64,000 bases of DNA. It comes from Corynebacterium afermentans subsp. afermentans. GTDB taxonomy: Bacteria; Actinomycetota; Actinomycetes; Mycobacteriales; Mycobacteriaceae. Below are positions 52,401 to 59,860 of this stretch, in pieces. Numbering within the stretch: the stretch's first letter is position 1; every line of letters starts with the position of its first letter. The notes under the pieces were generated by a model. The model was given only the letters and a program-made list of their open reading frames with translations. It searched no databases and was not told the DNA's origin. Position numbers and translations under genes: made by a program. The stretch is taken from positions 558,001-622,000 of the forward strand of contig NZ_CP046606.1 in the NCBI RefSeq assembly GCF_030408355.1, read 5' to 3'.

Positions 52401-52805
52401 TTAGGGTGCCAGGGTGTTGACCAGATCGAGGAATTCCTCAGCGTAGGCAATTTGCTTGCGTAGCTTTTCGTAGCGGGTGCGCGTCTCCTCACGAATGTCG
52501 GCAAGGGTGGCCTTGGCATCACTCCGTGCCTGCTGTGCGGTATCACTTTCCTGCCCGCCATCTGAACTATGAAGAATCTCCGCAGCTTCCAGGAATTCCC
52601 GCATCTGATCCAGAGTAAACCCCAGCGGTTTCATCCGTCGCACCAGCAAAACACGACGTACATCAGCCTCACTATAAAGCCTGAACCCACCAGGGCTACG
52701 CCCCGATGGGGTAATCAGGCCGACGTTGTCATAATAACGCAAGGTGGGAATCGACAACCCCGTCTGGTCAACGACCTCGCCGATCTTGAAATTACTGTTT
52801 TGCAT
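52401..52805 (-). CDS. MerR-family transcriptional regulator
   Basis: The 134-residue protein has an N-terminal winged helix (FKIGEVVDQTGLSIPTLRYYD, then GLITPSGRSPGGFRLYSEADV) and a coiled-coil dimerisation helix of about 55 residues. No cysteine is present, so it is not a metal- or redox-sensing type that uses Cys ligands. It diverges from the SulP gene, and a MerR-type dyad lies between them, so it probably controls that transporter. It is moderate in GC, unlike neighbouring core genes. Confidence 0.88.
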   Translation of the reverse strand: MQNSNFKIGEVVDQTGLSIPTLRYYDNVGLITPSGRSPGGFRLYSEADVRRVLLVRRMKPLGFTLDQMREFLEAAEILHSSDGGQESDTAQQARSDAKATLADIREETRTRYEKLRKQIAYAEEFLDLVNTLAP

Positions 52806-52900
52806 TGCCTGTTCTCCTTCACGGTGATGTTGCCCACGGGTTCCTGTGCCTGGGTTGGCGGTTGAGTAAAACTCCCGCTACCATGACCACCATCACCAAA

Positions 52901-52917
52901 CCTAAAGTTACTAGAGG
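52901..52917. promoter_or_regulatory. MerR-type operator dyad
   Basis: CCTAAAGTTACTAGAGG is a 17-bp interrupted palindrome (CCTnnAGT-T-ACTnnAGG), the usual shape of a MerR-family operator. It lies between merR (start 52805) and sulP (start 52975). Confidence 0.6.
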
Positions 52918-52974
52918 GTTGGATTCCTTTCGGGCGTTCGCCCAGTTACCTATCCCCTCAAAGATTGGACATCT

Positions 52975-54534
52975 ATGACTGAAACTAGCACGGCGGCCCC
53001 CCGCCCCCTCCTGAGTCCAGACGGCGCTGATGCCCCTACCGGGATCATCGCATCCTTCCGTTACGCATTTTCTTCCCCCGCCCGTATCCGTATAGAGATT
53101 CTGGCCGGACTGGCGGTATCCCTGGCGCTGATCCCTGAGGCCATTGCCTTTTCCATCCTTGCCGGTGTTGACCCAGCCATGGGTCTGTTTTCCTCGGTAG
53201 TCATGGCCATTGCGATCGCCTTTACCGGTGGCCGCCCGGCAATGACCACCGGCGCCACCGGGGCTATTGCCCTAGTCATTGCTCCTGTGGCGCGTGGTTA
53301 CGGGATGGATTATTTCATCGCCACCGTCCTGTTGGGCGGTGTCCTACAAATCGTGCTCGGCGCCCTCGGTGTGGCGAAACTTCAGCGTTTTATCCCCCGA
53401 TCGGTGATGCTGGGTTTCGTCAATGCACTGGGCATTATGATTTTCACCGCCCAACTCGAACACCTCATTGATGTGCCTTGGATAGTCTACCCACTCGTCG
53501 GCTTGGGTGTGGTGATCATGATTTTCTTCCCCAAGCTCACCAGTGTGATCCCCGCCCCGCTGGTCACGATTATCGTGCTCACCGGTTTGGTCATTGCCGC
53601 CGGTTTGACTGTCCCGACGGTCTCGGACATGGGCAAGATGCCGGAGACCTTACCGTCCCTGTTTATTCCGAACGTGCCGTGGACGTTGGAGACCCTGCAG
53701 ATCATCGCGCCTTATGCCCTGGCCATGGCCGTGGTCGGTCTCATGGAATCGTTGATGACCGCCAAGCTCGTCGATGACATCACCGACACTCATTCCGATA
53801 AAACTCGTGAATCCTGGGGACAGGGGGTGGCTAATATTGCCTCCGGTTTCTTCGGCGGCATGGGTGGCTGCGCGATGATCGGTCAAACCATGATCAACGT
53901 CCGCGAATCCGGGGCACGTACCCGCCTATCCACCCTGTTAGCCGGTGTGTTCCTGCTGGTCCTGGTCCTGGCACTGGGCGACATCGTTGGCATGATCCCG
54001 ATGGCTGCGCTGGTGGCAATCATGATCATGGTCTCGGTCGGCACCATCGACTGGCACTCGGTGCATCCACGCACCCTTAAACTCATGCCGGTCTCTGAGA
54101 CCATTGTTATGGCCGTGACGATTATTGCCACCCTAGCCACCAGCAACCTGGCCATTGGTGTGGTGTTGGGTGTGGTCACCGCGATGATCATGTTCGCCCG
54201 TCGGATGGCACATATCGCTTCCATTGAAAAGGTCTCCGAGATCGACGGCGACGGCGATGGCGAGATTGATACTCGTACCTACCGGGTGCATGGCCAGTTG
54301 TTTTGGGCATCAAGCAATGACCTGGTTTATCGCTTTGATTACACCGATTCTGCCCGTCATATCACTATTGATCTCACTGAGGCGGAGATCTGGGATGCCT
54401 CCACGGTCGCGACCTTTGACGCGATTACGCAGAAGTTCCAGGACAGAGGCAAAACCGTGTCCATTATCGGGCTCGACGGTCCCAGTCAGGACCGGCTGAA
54501 CCGCCTGTCTGGCCGGCTTGGCACCGGCCACTAA
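52975..54534 (+). CDS. SulP-family inorganic anion transporter
   Basis: The 519-residue protein has about 11-12 membrane helices (GLAVSLALIPEAIAFSILAG is the first SulP signature; GFFGGMGGCAMIGQTMINV is the highly conserved core) and a C-terminal STAS domain from about 420 (VHGQLFWASSNDLVY, then TIDLTEAEIWDASTVATFD). SulP carriers move sulfate, bicarbonate or related anions; the substrate cannot be told here. No good RBS precedes ATG 52975. Codon use is less GC-biased than in core genes, consistent with transfer on the element. Confidence 0.92.
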   Translation: MTETSTAAPRPLLSPDGADAPTGIIASFRYAFSSPARIRIEILAGLAVSLALIPEAIAFSILAGVDPAMGLFSSVVMAIAIAFTGGRPAMTTGATGAIALVIAPVARGYGMDYFIATVLLGGVLQIVLGALGVAKLQRFIPRSVMLGFVNALGIMIFTAQLEHLIDVPWIVYPLVGLGVVIMIFFPKLTSVIPAPLVTIIVLTGLVIAAGLTVPTVSDMGKMPETLPSLFIPNVPWTLETLQIIAPYALAMAVVGLMESLMTAKLVDDITDTHSDKTRESWGQGVANIASGFFGGMGGCAMIGQTMINVRESGARTRLSTLLAGVFLLVLVLALGDIVGMIPMAALVAIMIMVSVGTIDWHSVHPRTLKLMPVSETIVMAVTIIATLATSNLAIGVVLGVVTAMIMFARRMAHIASIEKVSEIDGDGDGEIDTRTYRVHGQLFWASSNDLVYRFDYTDSARHITIDLTEAEIWDASTVATFDAITQKFQDRGKTVSIIGLDGPSQDRLNRLSGRLGTGH

Positions 54535-54560
54535 CATCCCCCGACTCGAGCACATCGACT

Positions 54561-54597
54561 TGGCGCCCCAACTTATAACCGGGGCGCCAGTTTATTG
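54561..54597 (+). terminator. Terminator after sulP
   Basis: TGGCGCCCC (54561-54569) pairs with GGGGCGCCA (54581-54589), followed by GTTTATT. Confidence 0.8.
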
Positions 54598-54616
54598 GTG
54601 CTGTTGCAAAGTTGGG
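54597..54616 (+). mobile_element. Possible IS6-family terminal inverted-repeat remnant
   Basis: GGTGCTGTTGCAAAGTTGGG resembles the ends of IS6-family elements (a GGnnCTGTTGCAAAG core). No transposase and no partner end are nearby, so it would be a solo relic. Confidence 0.35.
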
Positions 54617-54637
54617 GCATAGGAAGAGCATAAAAGA

Positions 54638-54661
54638 AGCGTAGCGGTTAACCGCTACGCT
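54638..54661 (-). terminator. 24-bp perfect palindrome, candidate terminator
   Basis: The palindrome has the arm AGCGTAGCGGTT and its exact complement with no spacer. On the minus strand it is followed by TCTTTTATG, so it could end transcription of the membrane-peptide remnant. Confidence 0.5.
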
Positions 54662-54703
54662 GTGTTGTGGGGATTTTTACTTTTTACGGTGCACGTGTTC
54701 TAG

Positions 54704-54889
54704 TTAGTGGTTCGTTTCTTTCCTCGGGTGATTGCGACGGTATTCCTCGACTAAGTGAGCAATACCCGGCGCAGCCTGGGACAACATCCAGGTCATAAGC
54801 GCTATAAGAACCCCTATGACGATAAGTGTTAACGCCAACCAGCCCAGTGTTGGGCCGATGCCGTTGGCCTCCTGGACCTGCGCACCGAC
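54704..54889 (-). pseudogene. Small membrane peptide remnant, no start codon
   Basis: The minus-strand frame reads GPTLGWLALTLIVIGVLIAL, a membrane helix, then a soluble tail ending EEYRRNHPRKETNH and a stop at 54704. No ATG, GTG or TTG lies upstream in frame. Its 5' end (VGAQVQ) comes from a 20-bp inverted repeat shared with the integrase fragment, which suggests a rearrangement joined them. A holin-like or other small phage protein is possible but unproved. Confidence 0.4.
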
Positions 54890-54945
54890 AACGCCGTGAA
54901 AGCGTCAGCGGCTCTGTTTAAAGATGTCGGCGCGCAGGTCCAGGA
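54870..54945. repeat. 20-bp inverted repeat inside the integrase fragment
   Basis: 54870-54889 (TCCTGGACCTGCGCACCGAC) and 54926-54945 are inverted copies with 19 of 20 matches, separated by 36 bp. It marks the junction between the membrane-peptide remnant and the integrase fragment. Confidence 0.55.
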
Positions 54946-55156
54946 CGACCACGTCGCTTTAATGAGATCCCATGACTGGCGCACGGTGCTCAATAACCGG
55001 GCCATCGCGCGAGGGGTGCCCGCCCAGGTGCGTGCAGCCTACTTCGGGCATGACGTCGACGTGAACGCGCGCAACTACACGGATTGGACTGATGTCGACG
55101 CTATGCGGGGAGCCTTGAATCTCGGTGAAGAAAGTGGGACTCAAAACGGGACTTAA
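54896..55156 (+). pseudogene. Tyrosine recombinase (integrase), C-terminal fragment
   Basis: The 86-residue open frame contains box II residues of tyrosine recombinases: HDWR (HxxR), then AYFGHDVDVNARNYTD with the GH and the nucleophile Tyr. The box I Arg and the whole DNA-binding N-terminus are missing. The reading frame runs upstream to about 54866 without a plausible start. The stop at 55156 is 107 bp before the right att repeat. A full gene would be about 380 residues. Confidence 0.7.
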
Positions 55157-55262
55157 GAGTCGGTAATCCGCGGTAAGGCGCAGTAAGGCCCAGTATGCTT
55201 ATACCTCTCTAATCAGCAGGTAAAAGGGTAATAACTGCAGGTGGCTCGAACTTGAGGGTGAG

Positions 55263-55304
55263 AACCCAGAGGTCGTTGGTTCGAATCCAGCCCCCGCTAC
55301 CAAC
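55263..55304 (+). repeat. Right attachment repeat (tRNA-fMet 3' fragment)
   Basis: The sequence matches 52028-52069 at 40 of 42 positions. The two differences are a T-stem base-pair swap (A-T to T-A), so pairing is kept. No 5' half is present, so it is not a functional tRNA. Confidence 0.75.
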
Positions 55305-55312
55305 GTGATTGC

Positions 55313-55347
55313 AACCCGGCCAGAGAGAAACTCTCTGACCGGGTTTT
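55313..55347 (+). terminator. Terminator, probably the original tRNA-fMet terminator
   Basis: AACCCGG(C)CAGAGAG pairs with CTCTCTG(A)CCGGGTT, with an AAA loop and a run of five T. Confidence 0.8.
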
Positions 55348-55460
55348 TGCATTTGGTTGCTTGCGTAGGCGTAGTCCGCTGAGCAGCCTTTTGCTCCCGA
55401 GATTGCGGCATTGCTGTGGGACAATCAGGCGGTTACCAGAAGCACAATAGGGACGCCGTA

Positions 55461-55589
55461 ATGACTGATACCTCAGAGATTCTCGATTCGATCACCCCAA
55501 AGCAAACAGCCAAGGTCAACAGCCTGAATGAGTTCCCGCGCGAGGATGCTCAGGGCATGGTCATCTATAACGCCGTGCTGTACCGTTAA
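55461..55589 (+). CDS. Small hypothetical protein (42 aa)
   Basis: An open frame begins MTDTSEILDSITPKQTAKVN and ends DAQGMVIYNAVLYR before TAA 55589. Codon use is ordinary and a strong terminator follows at 55618, which supports a real transcript. No RBS is evident. It may be the start of a longer, truncated gene or a true small protein; no family was recognised. Confidence 0.4.
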   Translation: MTDTSEILDSITPKQTAKVNSLNEFPREDAQGMVIYNAVLYR

Positions 55590-55617
55590 CCCGTAGCCCA
55601 AGGCACGACAGAGCAGT

Positions 55618-55650
55618 AACCCGTGAGGATCATCCTCATGGGTTTTGTTT
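55618..55650 (+). terminator. Terminator after the 42-aa ORF
   Basis: AACCCGTGAGGA pairs with TCCTCATGGGTT around a 3-nt loop (one G-T pair), followed by TTGTTT. Confidence 0.7.
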
Positions 55651-55692
55651 GCCTTTATGCGTGCCCCGCGTCAGGACTGCATAAGCGTGCTC

Positions 55693-56643
55693 TTAATACC
55701 TGGTGAATGAAGCGCCGTTGAGCTTTTCAAAGGTCGTGGTCGGGCCGACTGGTAGCTTTTTGTCCAGCGCATCGACGTAGGCGGCGATCTGTGACATGGG
55801 AACCAAGTACGTGGGCATGGGGCTGACCATGATGGAACCGGTCTGATCGTAACGATCGATGTGGGCGTTGAGGGCCATGGGGAGCTTGTTGCGCTTCTCC
55901 GCCTCCCCGCCGACGGCCATGATGACGGCGCGCGGCCGCGTCGGCAGACAGGACGCTTCGTACAGGCAAGTCGACACTGTCTCCCAATAGGGGGTGTTCT
56001 TTGGCAAGTAGGTGAAGTCTCCCGTCGTCGCGGGCTTGAGCTTGTCGCCCCAGACCTTCGAATCGATGAGGAGTAGGCCGCGCGGGGAAATGGTCAAATG
56101 GTCGATATTGGCGGATTCGCGCCCATTTTTGTGGATGGTGATGTCCTCCACCAGCGAATATTCGTCATCGAGTCCCTGCTCCAGCATCTTAGAGACCTCG
56201 ATCTCGCCCCATGCGCCGGTGAGCCAACGCTGTTCATCGGCGGTGAGCTGGCTCGGCTCTGGGATCTTGCCGTTCTCGATTTTGTAGAACTCCTCCCCGG
56301 CGACGCGCTTGGCGTCGTTCACCGCGGCTTCCATTGCGGCCTTCTTCCGCTTCTCCAGCTGCGGGTCGTGCGGGGTGATGGATTTGTAGCCGACGACAAA
56401 GATGATGGCGTCCCCAATGAAAATCGGCCATCTCAGCCAGGAGCCGGTCAAAATACACAGCAGCCCGATGAATGCGATAAAGCCGACAACGACGAAGAGC
56501 AGAAGGAGCTTCGCCACCTTCGGGCCCGGATCGTTTGACCGGTCGAACTGGGCTGCGTAAACCTCGGGATGCAGGCGCTTGACGACGGCCTCTATCACCT
56601 CATCGATCGCGCCCTCCGCAACTGACCCGTACCGCTTCGCCAT
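55693..56643 (-). CDS. NERD-domain membrane protein
   Basis: The 316-residue protein has a soluble N-terminus (SVAEGAIDEVIEAVV), two membrane helices (LLLLFVVVGFIAFIGLLCIL and PIFIGDAIIFVVGY), and a C-terminal nuclease-related domain: WLTGAWGEIEVSKML, then NIDHLTISPRGLLLIDSKVW. The Glu, Asp and DxK residues of the restriction-endonuclease-like core are present. NERD proteins are linked to DNA processing and sometimes to defence islands, but their activity is mostly untested. Start ATG 56643 (MAKRYGSV). Confidence 0.85.
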   Translation of the reverse strand: MAKRYGSVAEGAIDEVIEAVVKRLHPEVYAAQFDRSNDPGPKVAKLLLLFVVVGFIAFIGLLCILTGSWLRWPIFIGDAIIFVVGYKSITPHDPQLEKRKKAAMEAAVNDAKRVAGEEFYKIENGKIPEPSQLTADEQRWLTGAWGEIEVSKMLEQGLDDEYSLVEDITIHKNGRESANIDHLTISPRGLLLIDSKVWGDKLKPATTGDFTYLPKNTPYWETVSTCLYEASCLPTRPRAVIMAVGGEAEKRNKLPMALNAHIDRYDQTGSIMVSPMPTYLVPMSQIAAYVDALDKKLPVGPTTTFEKLNGASFTRY

Positions 56644-56767
56644 GCTCGCTACTCCTTGAGTCTGAATGAATCCTCCAAAAGACTAGCGCGACGGGCGATG
56701 TTTCCTCTGGAAAACATTGGGGTCACGTCCACTACGCACGCTGACCTGGATGCTTCGACCAGACTGA

Positions 56768-57418
56768 TCAGTGATCAGCGAAGTGCTGGACGCAGAAATA
56801 GTGTCCCGTCTCCGGGTCTTGCGCGATACCGATACCTACCTTCGGAGCGCGCCCGTTAGTGCCCATGGCACTGGCGTGCCCCGGAGACTGCGAAAACATG
56901 GCGACGAAGTACTTGTAATCGATCTGGCTCATTGCCACATTCTCCCGCCCCCTCGTGTTGTACCCCGAATGCCAAATCTCATCTCCCGGAGTCTGCGCCA
57001 GTTCGTCTGCAAACCGCTGTGCAGTCGCGTCCAGGGACGGGTCATAGGTGATCGGGCGCAGTGCCTTATCACGAGAACGCCATGCAACCAGTTGCTGGAA
57101 CTGATCCTGTTTCGCTTGCTGGATCTCGCTCGGAGTCAGGGTCGGGTTCTTCTTGTCGATAGGGTTGTGGAACTGCTTGCACTCCCAGTAGTTCGGAGTG
57201 CCATAGACGCACCCATCCGCATCCGCTTTACGTCCACCATTCGACGGGGCAGAAGCGTTGGACTGCTTCCGGGTGTTCGCCGGAGCTGACTGCGCACCCG
57301 CGTCGCTACGAGTAGAAGATGAGGACAAATCCTCGCTTCCAAAGAGCAATCCGAGGATCAGGACGATGACGGTGACAGCAGCACCGGCGTACTGCATGAG
57401 TTGTTGTGGGTTAGGCAC
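56768..57418 (-). CDS. CAP-domain (SCP-like) extracytoplasmic protein
   Basis: The 216-residue protein has an N-terminal membrane or signal helix (YAGAAVTVIVLILGLLFG), a Ser/Asn-rich linker, a cysteine pair (GCVYG, WECKQ) and a C-terminal CAP domain. The CAP landmarks are RPITYDPSLDATAQRFADEL, IWHSGYNTRGRENVAMS, SPGHASAMG and VGIGIAQD. Bacterial CAP proteins are secreted; their molecular roles are mostly unknown. GTG 57418 with AGGAAG upstream; TATTAT at about 57470 on the minus strand is a -10 candidate. Confidence 0.85.
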   Translation of the reverse strand: MPNPQQLMQYAGAAVTVIVLILGLLFGSEDLSSSSTRSDAGAQSAPANTRKQSNASAPSNGGRKADADGCVYGTPNYWECKQFHNPIDKKNPTLTPSEIQQAKQDQFQQLVAWRSRDKALRPITYDPSLDATAQRFADELAQTPGDEIWHSGYNTRGRENVAMSQIDYKYFVAMFSQSPGHASAMGTNGRAPKVGIGIAQDPETGHYFCVQHFADH

Positions 57419-57522
57419 GGGTTTACTTCCTCAGAAAACCAATGACGTGGGGATGTAACGACCCCTTCATAATAGGGGGTGCAGGCGAGACCTCTTATTT
57501 TCACGTGGAATCCGAAAGGGGC

Positions 57523-58203
57523 TTACCCCCACGCCTCCAGCACCGCCTCGCCGACACCGGCAGCGGACGTTGGGTTCTGGCCGGTGATGAGGTTGCCGTC
57601 GACGATGACGTGCTTGGTCATCGGGATCTTGGCGGTGGTGTACTCCCCGGCTTGGTCGCGGAGTTTCTCCTCCAGGCTGAAGGGGACCTCCTCGGTGCGG
57701 CGGGCGAGTTTCTCTTCGGTCCAGGAGTAGCCGGTGACGTGGCGGCCGTCGAGAAGCATGCGCCCGTTGGCGAGGGTGACGTCGAGCAGACCGCACGGGC
57801 CGTGGCAGACGGCGGCAACGATCTTGTCTGCGTCGGCAAAGTGGGCGACGGCCTTTTTCACGTCGTCATTGGCGAAGTCGAACATGGTGCCGTGGCCGCC
57901 GATGAGGTAGATGCCGGCGAATTCGTCGAGGTTCACATCCGTGATGGCCGGGGTGTCGTCGAGTTGGTTCATGAACTCGGGGTCCTCGTAGCGCTTGTTG
58001 GTGCCGCCGAGCTGGATCACTGGGGTTTTCAGGCTCACCGGGTCGATGGGCACGGCGCCGCCGTCGACGCTGGCGAGGGTGACTTCGTGGCCGGCCTCGG
58101 TGAGTACGTCGTAGAAGTGCGTGTACTCGCCCAGCCACATGCCGGTGTGGATGCCGGAGTCGGTGTAGCGGTGGACACTGGTGGAAAGCGCAAGAAATTT
58201 CAT
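57523..58203 (-). CDS. DJ-1/PfpI-family protein (Hsp31-like glyoxalase/amidotransferase fold)
   Basis: The 226-residue protein has the nucleophile elbow AAVCHGPCGLL with Cys followed by His, GGHGTMFDF, and an N-terminal TGMWLGEYTHFYDVL typical of the type that detoxifies methylglyoxal or acts as a chaperone. The Glu of GEYTHF is the third active-site residue. ATG 58203 (MKFLALS) is preferred: TTCAAT is 7 nt upstream and overlaps the alternative ATG 58212. Confidence 0.88.
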   Translation of the reverse strand: MKFLALSTSVHRYTDSGIHTGMWLGEYTHFYDVLTEAGHEVTLASVDGGAVPIDPVSLKTPVIQLGGTNKRYEDPEFMNQLDDTPAITDVNLDEFAGIYLIGGHGTMFDFANDDVKKAVAHFADADKIVAAVCHGPCGLLDVTLANGRMLLDGRHVTGYSWTEEKLARRTEEVPFSLEEKLRDQAGEYTTAKIPMTKHVIVDGNLITGQNPTSAAGVGEAVLEAWG

Positions 58204-58244
58204 GCGCCCCATTGAACCACCAGCGCTCCCGCCGGGTAGCGGGC

Positions 58245-58715
58245 CTACGTGGCCAGGTTGCGGACCAGCAGGCGGTCCACCTGGTCCGCCAGGTCCGGGG
58301 CTTGCGTGTCAAAGTCGCCGGGCAGCTCCCGGTCCGCTCCAGCAATGGCGTCCGCGTCCGGCTCACCGGTAGCCATCGCTGCCTTAGCCGCGTCGAGCAG
58401 CCGCTGCAGGCGGGGCACGTTGAGCTGGTACGCGCCGTCGTGTTCTGGGCCTTCCACGGGTTGGATCCAGCCCGTGGCGGTGAAGATGAACATGCGGGTT
58501 TCCAGCATGTTCGCCTTCAACCCGAGTTTGTCTTTCGGATCTCCCAGGCCTCGCACGTAGCCCCGGCGGGCCTCGCGCACGGTGCCGTCGGTGTCCAGGA
58601 CAGGTCCTGAGTGATCGTCAGCGTTACACGCGATGTCGGCCAACATATGCAGTTCTCGGGGGAAGAGCGACGGTGGATTTGCGCAGTACACGGCGGCTCT
58701 CAATATCTCGCCCAA
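58245..58715 (-). CDS. Hypothetical protein with TTG start
   Basis: The 156-residue soluble protein has no recognised family. It has LGEILRAAVYCANPPSLFP at the start and an acidic C-terminal half. TTG 58715 is chosen because AAAGGAGG lies 5 nt upstream; the more distal TTG 58748 would place the RBS inside the coding region. It lies 41 bp from the DJ-1 gene on the same strand, so the two may be co-transcribed. Confidence 0.55.
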   Translation of the reverse strand: MGEILRAAVYCANPPSLFPRELHMLADIACNADDHSGPVLDTDGTVREARRGYVRGLGDPKDKLGLKANMLETRMFIFTATGWIQPVEGPEHDGAYQLNVPRLQRLLDAAKAAMATGEPDADAIAGADRELPGDFDTQAPDLADQVDRLLVRNLAT

Positions 58716-58807
58716 GGGCGCCTCCTTTATGCGGTTGTGGTGGAACAAGCGGACATTATAAAAACCCGCTCGACGCTTGTGGTGCGATTCGTCGAACGGG
58801 TGTGTGA

Positions 58808-59647
58808 TCAGTCGGATTGGGTGGAGCTATCTATTCGCTCCCTGAGTTGGAGGAGGAGTTCAGTTTCTGAATTTAAAGCCTCGCGCCAGTCAGAGACGGC
58901 ATTGTCTTTTCTATATGGAAGTATTGTGAAGGACGCACCAATAAGAGCTAGTGAAGTCCTGTATGCGAATCGTAAAGACTCAAGCTCTAACGAATCCGGG
59001 TTGAGTTCAGGCGCTGAGATTTGGTTGAACGCCTTCCACGGATTGTGATGGGTATAGCTGCTCAACTCGTTGTAAAACTTAGGCCCAATAAGGTCTCCGG
59101 CGGTTTTCTCAACCATCTCACTGAACTCGACCTCGTTGTGTTTGAGTTCGGGGATGAAATGCTTCCGAGTGTGGCGTTCTACAACTCTGTTCAAATCCGC
59201 GTACATGTCTTCGGCGATGGGCTGTCTGTGCACCTTGTCGATTTTCATGCCCATGCGAAGGGCTCGGGCGTTGCGAACGGTTCGATCTTCGGGGGCCTCT
59301 TCTCGGTTGAGGAACATTAAGAGAGCAGAATACTCAACAGCACTTCGTGCTAACGGGGCGACGGTAGCGGGGGAAGTGAAAGGATCTAGTAAGAGCCGAC
59401 CGATCGTGTGGACGTGTGCTCCAGCGACCTGAATAATGCCGAAAGCCAACTCATCAGGGACTCTAGCTACGTTTTTGACTGACTTGTCCAAAACGCTATT
59501 GATCCTGCCAGTGATATCTGGGCCCCACGCAGGTTCCGCCTGGCCAATTTCCCTGGCGGTAATCGCGAGTCCGATACAAAGGCGGGACATTTCGTCTTTG
59601 AACTGCTTAATACTTGGGTTCAGTTTCTTTGGATCAGGAATCGTCAT
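58808..59647 (-). CDS. Hypothetical protein, low GC, likely acquired
   Basis: The 279-residue protein is mostly helical. It contains FGIIQVAGAHVHTIGRLL and PLARSAVEYSALLMFL, and near the C-terminus YNELSSYTHHNPW, which recalls the YxxxSxxxH pattern seen in DUF5677-like proteins; that link is tentative. Codon use is far less GC-biased (many ATT, AAT, TTT codons) than in core genes, a sign of horizontal transfer. No membrane segment or signal peptide. Confidence 0.6.
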   Translation of the reverse strand: MTIPDPKKLNPSIKQFKDEMSRLCIGLAITAREIGQAEPAWGPDITGRINSVLDKSVKNVARVPDELAFGIIQVAGAHVHTIGRLLLDPFTSPATVAPLARSAVEYSALLMFLNREEAPEDRTVRNARALRMGMKIDKVHRQPIAEDMYADLNRVVERHTRKHFIPELKHNEVEFSEMVEKTAGDLIGPKFYNELSSYTHHNPWKAFNQISAPELNPDSLELESLRFAYRTSLALIGASFTILPYRKDNAVSDWREALNSETELLLQLRERIDSSTQSD

Positions 59648-59752
59648 GGCGCGATTATTTCAGGGCAACTTAACTCGTTTGGGAAAGTCGAGAAAAGCAT
59701 CAGTCTGAGAACGGCCACATTGGATTGGGCCCGTCTCTCCAAATGAGCCGCT

Positions 59753-59851
59753 CTACAATGCGGGATTGAAGCTCTCGCTGGCGGAAGCGCTAGAACTGCT
59801 TGTGGTGGTGGCGGTGAAAGCAGCGATGACGCCGCGGAGAAGAGTGCGCAT
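59753..59851 (-). CDS. Short signal-peptide-like ORF (32 aa)
   Basis: The frame reads MRTLLRGVIAAFTATTTSSS and ends ASESFNPAL before a stop. It looks like an export signal with almost no mature part. It starts 10 nt after the stop of the frameshifted small secreted-protein gene on the same strand. It could be a tiny secreted peptide or a remnant. Confidence 0.35.
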   Translation of the reverse strand: MRTLLRGVIAAFTATTTSSSSASASESFNPAL

Positions 59852-59860
59852 GAGATTCTT

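Larger units (their letters stand above)
52028..55304. mobile_element. Decayed integrative element in tRNA-fMet carrying merR and sulP
   Basis: The element of about 3.2 kb is bounded by direct repeats of the tRNA-fMet 3' half. It contains a MerR regulator, a SulP transporter, an IS-end-like fragment, a membrane-peptide remnant, and the last part of a tyrosine recombinase whose end lies 107 bp before the right repeat. An integrase next to attR is the normal layout. Base composition is visibly less GC-rich than the core genes. Loss of the integrase N-terminus means it cannot move by itself. Confidence 0.75.

Noticed and set aside
55263..55304. Second functional tRNA-fMet
   Set aside because: Only the 3' half is present; the D-arm, anticodon loop and 5' acceptor strand are missing.
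55199..55411. Minus-strand ORF with GAGFEPTTSGF over the tRNA fragment
   Set aside because: The same artefact: antisense reading of the tRNA-fMet 3' fragment in another frame.
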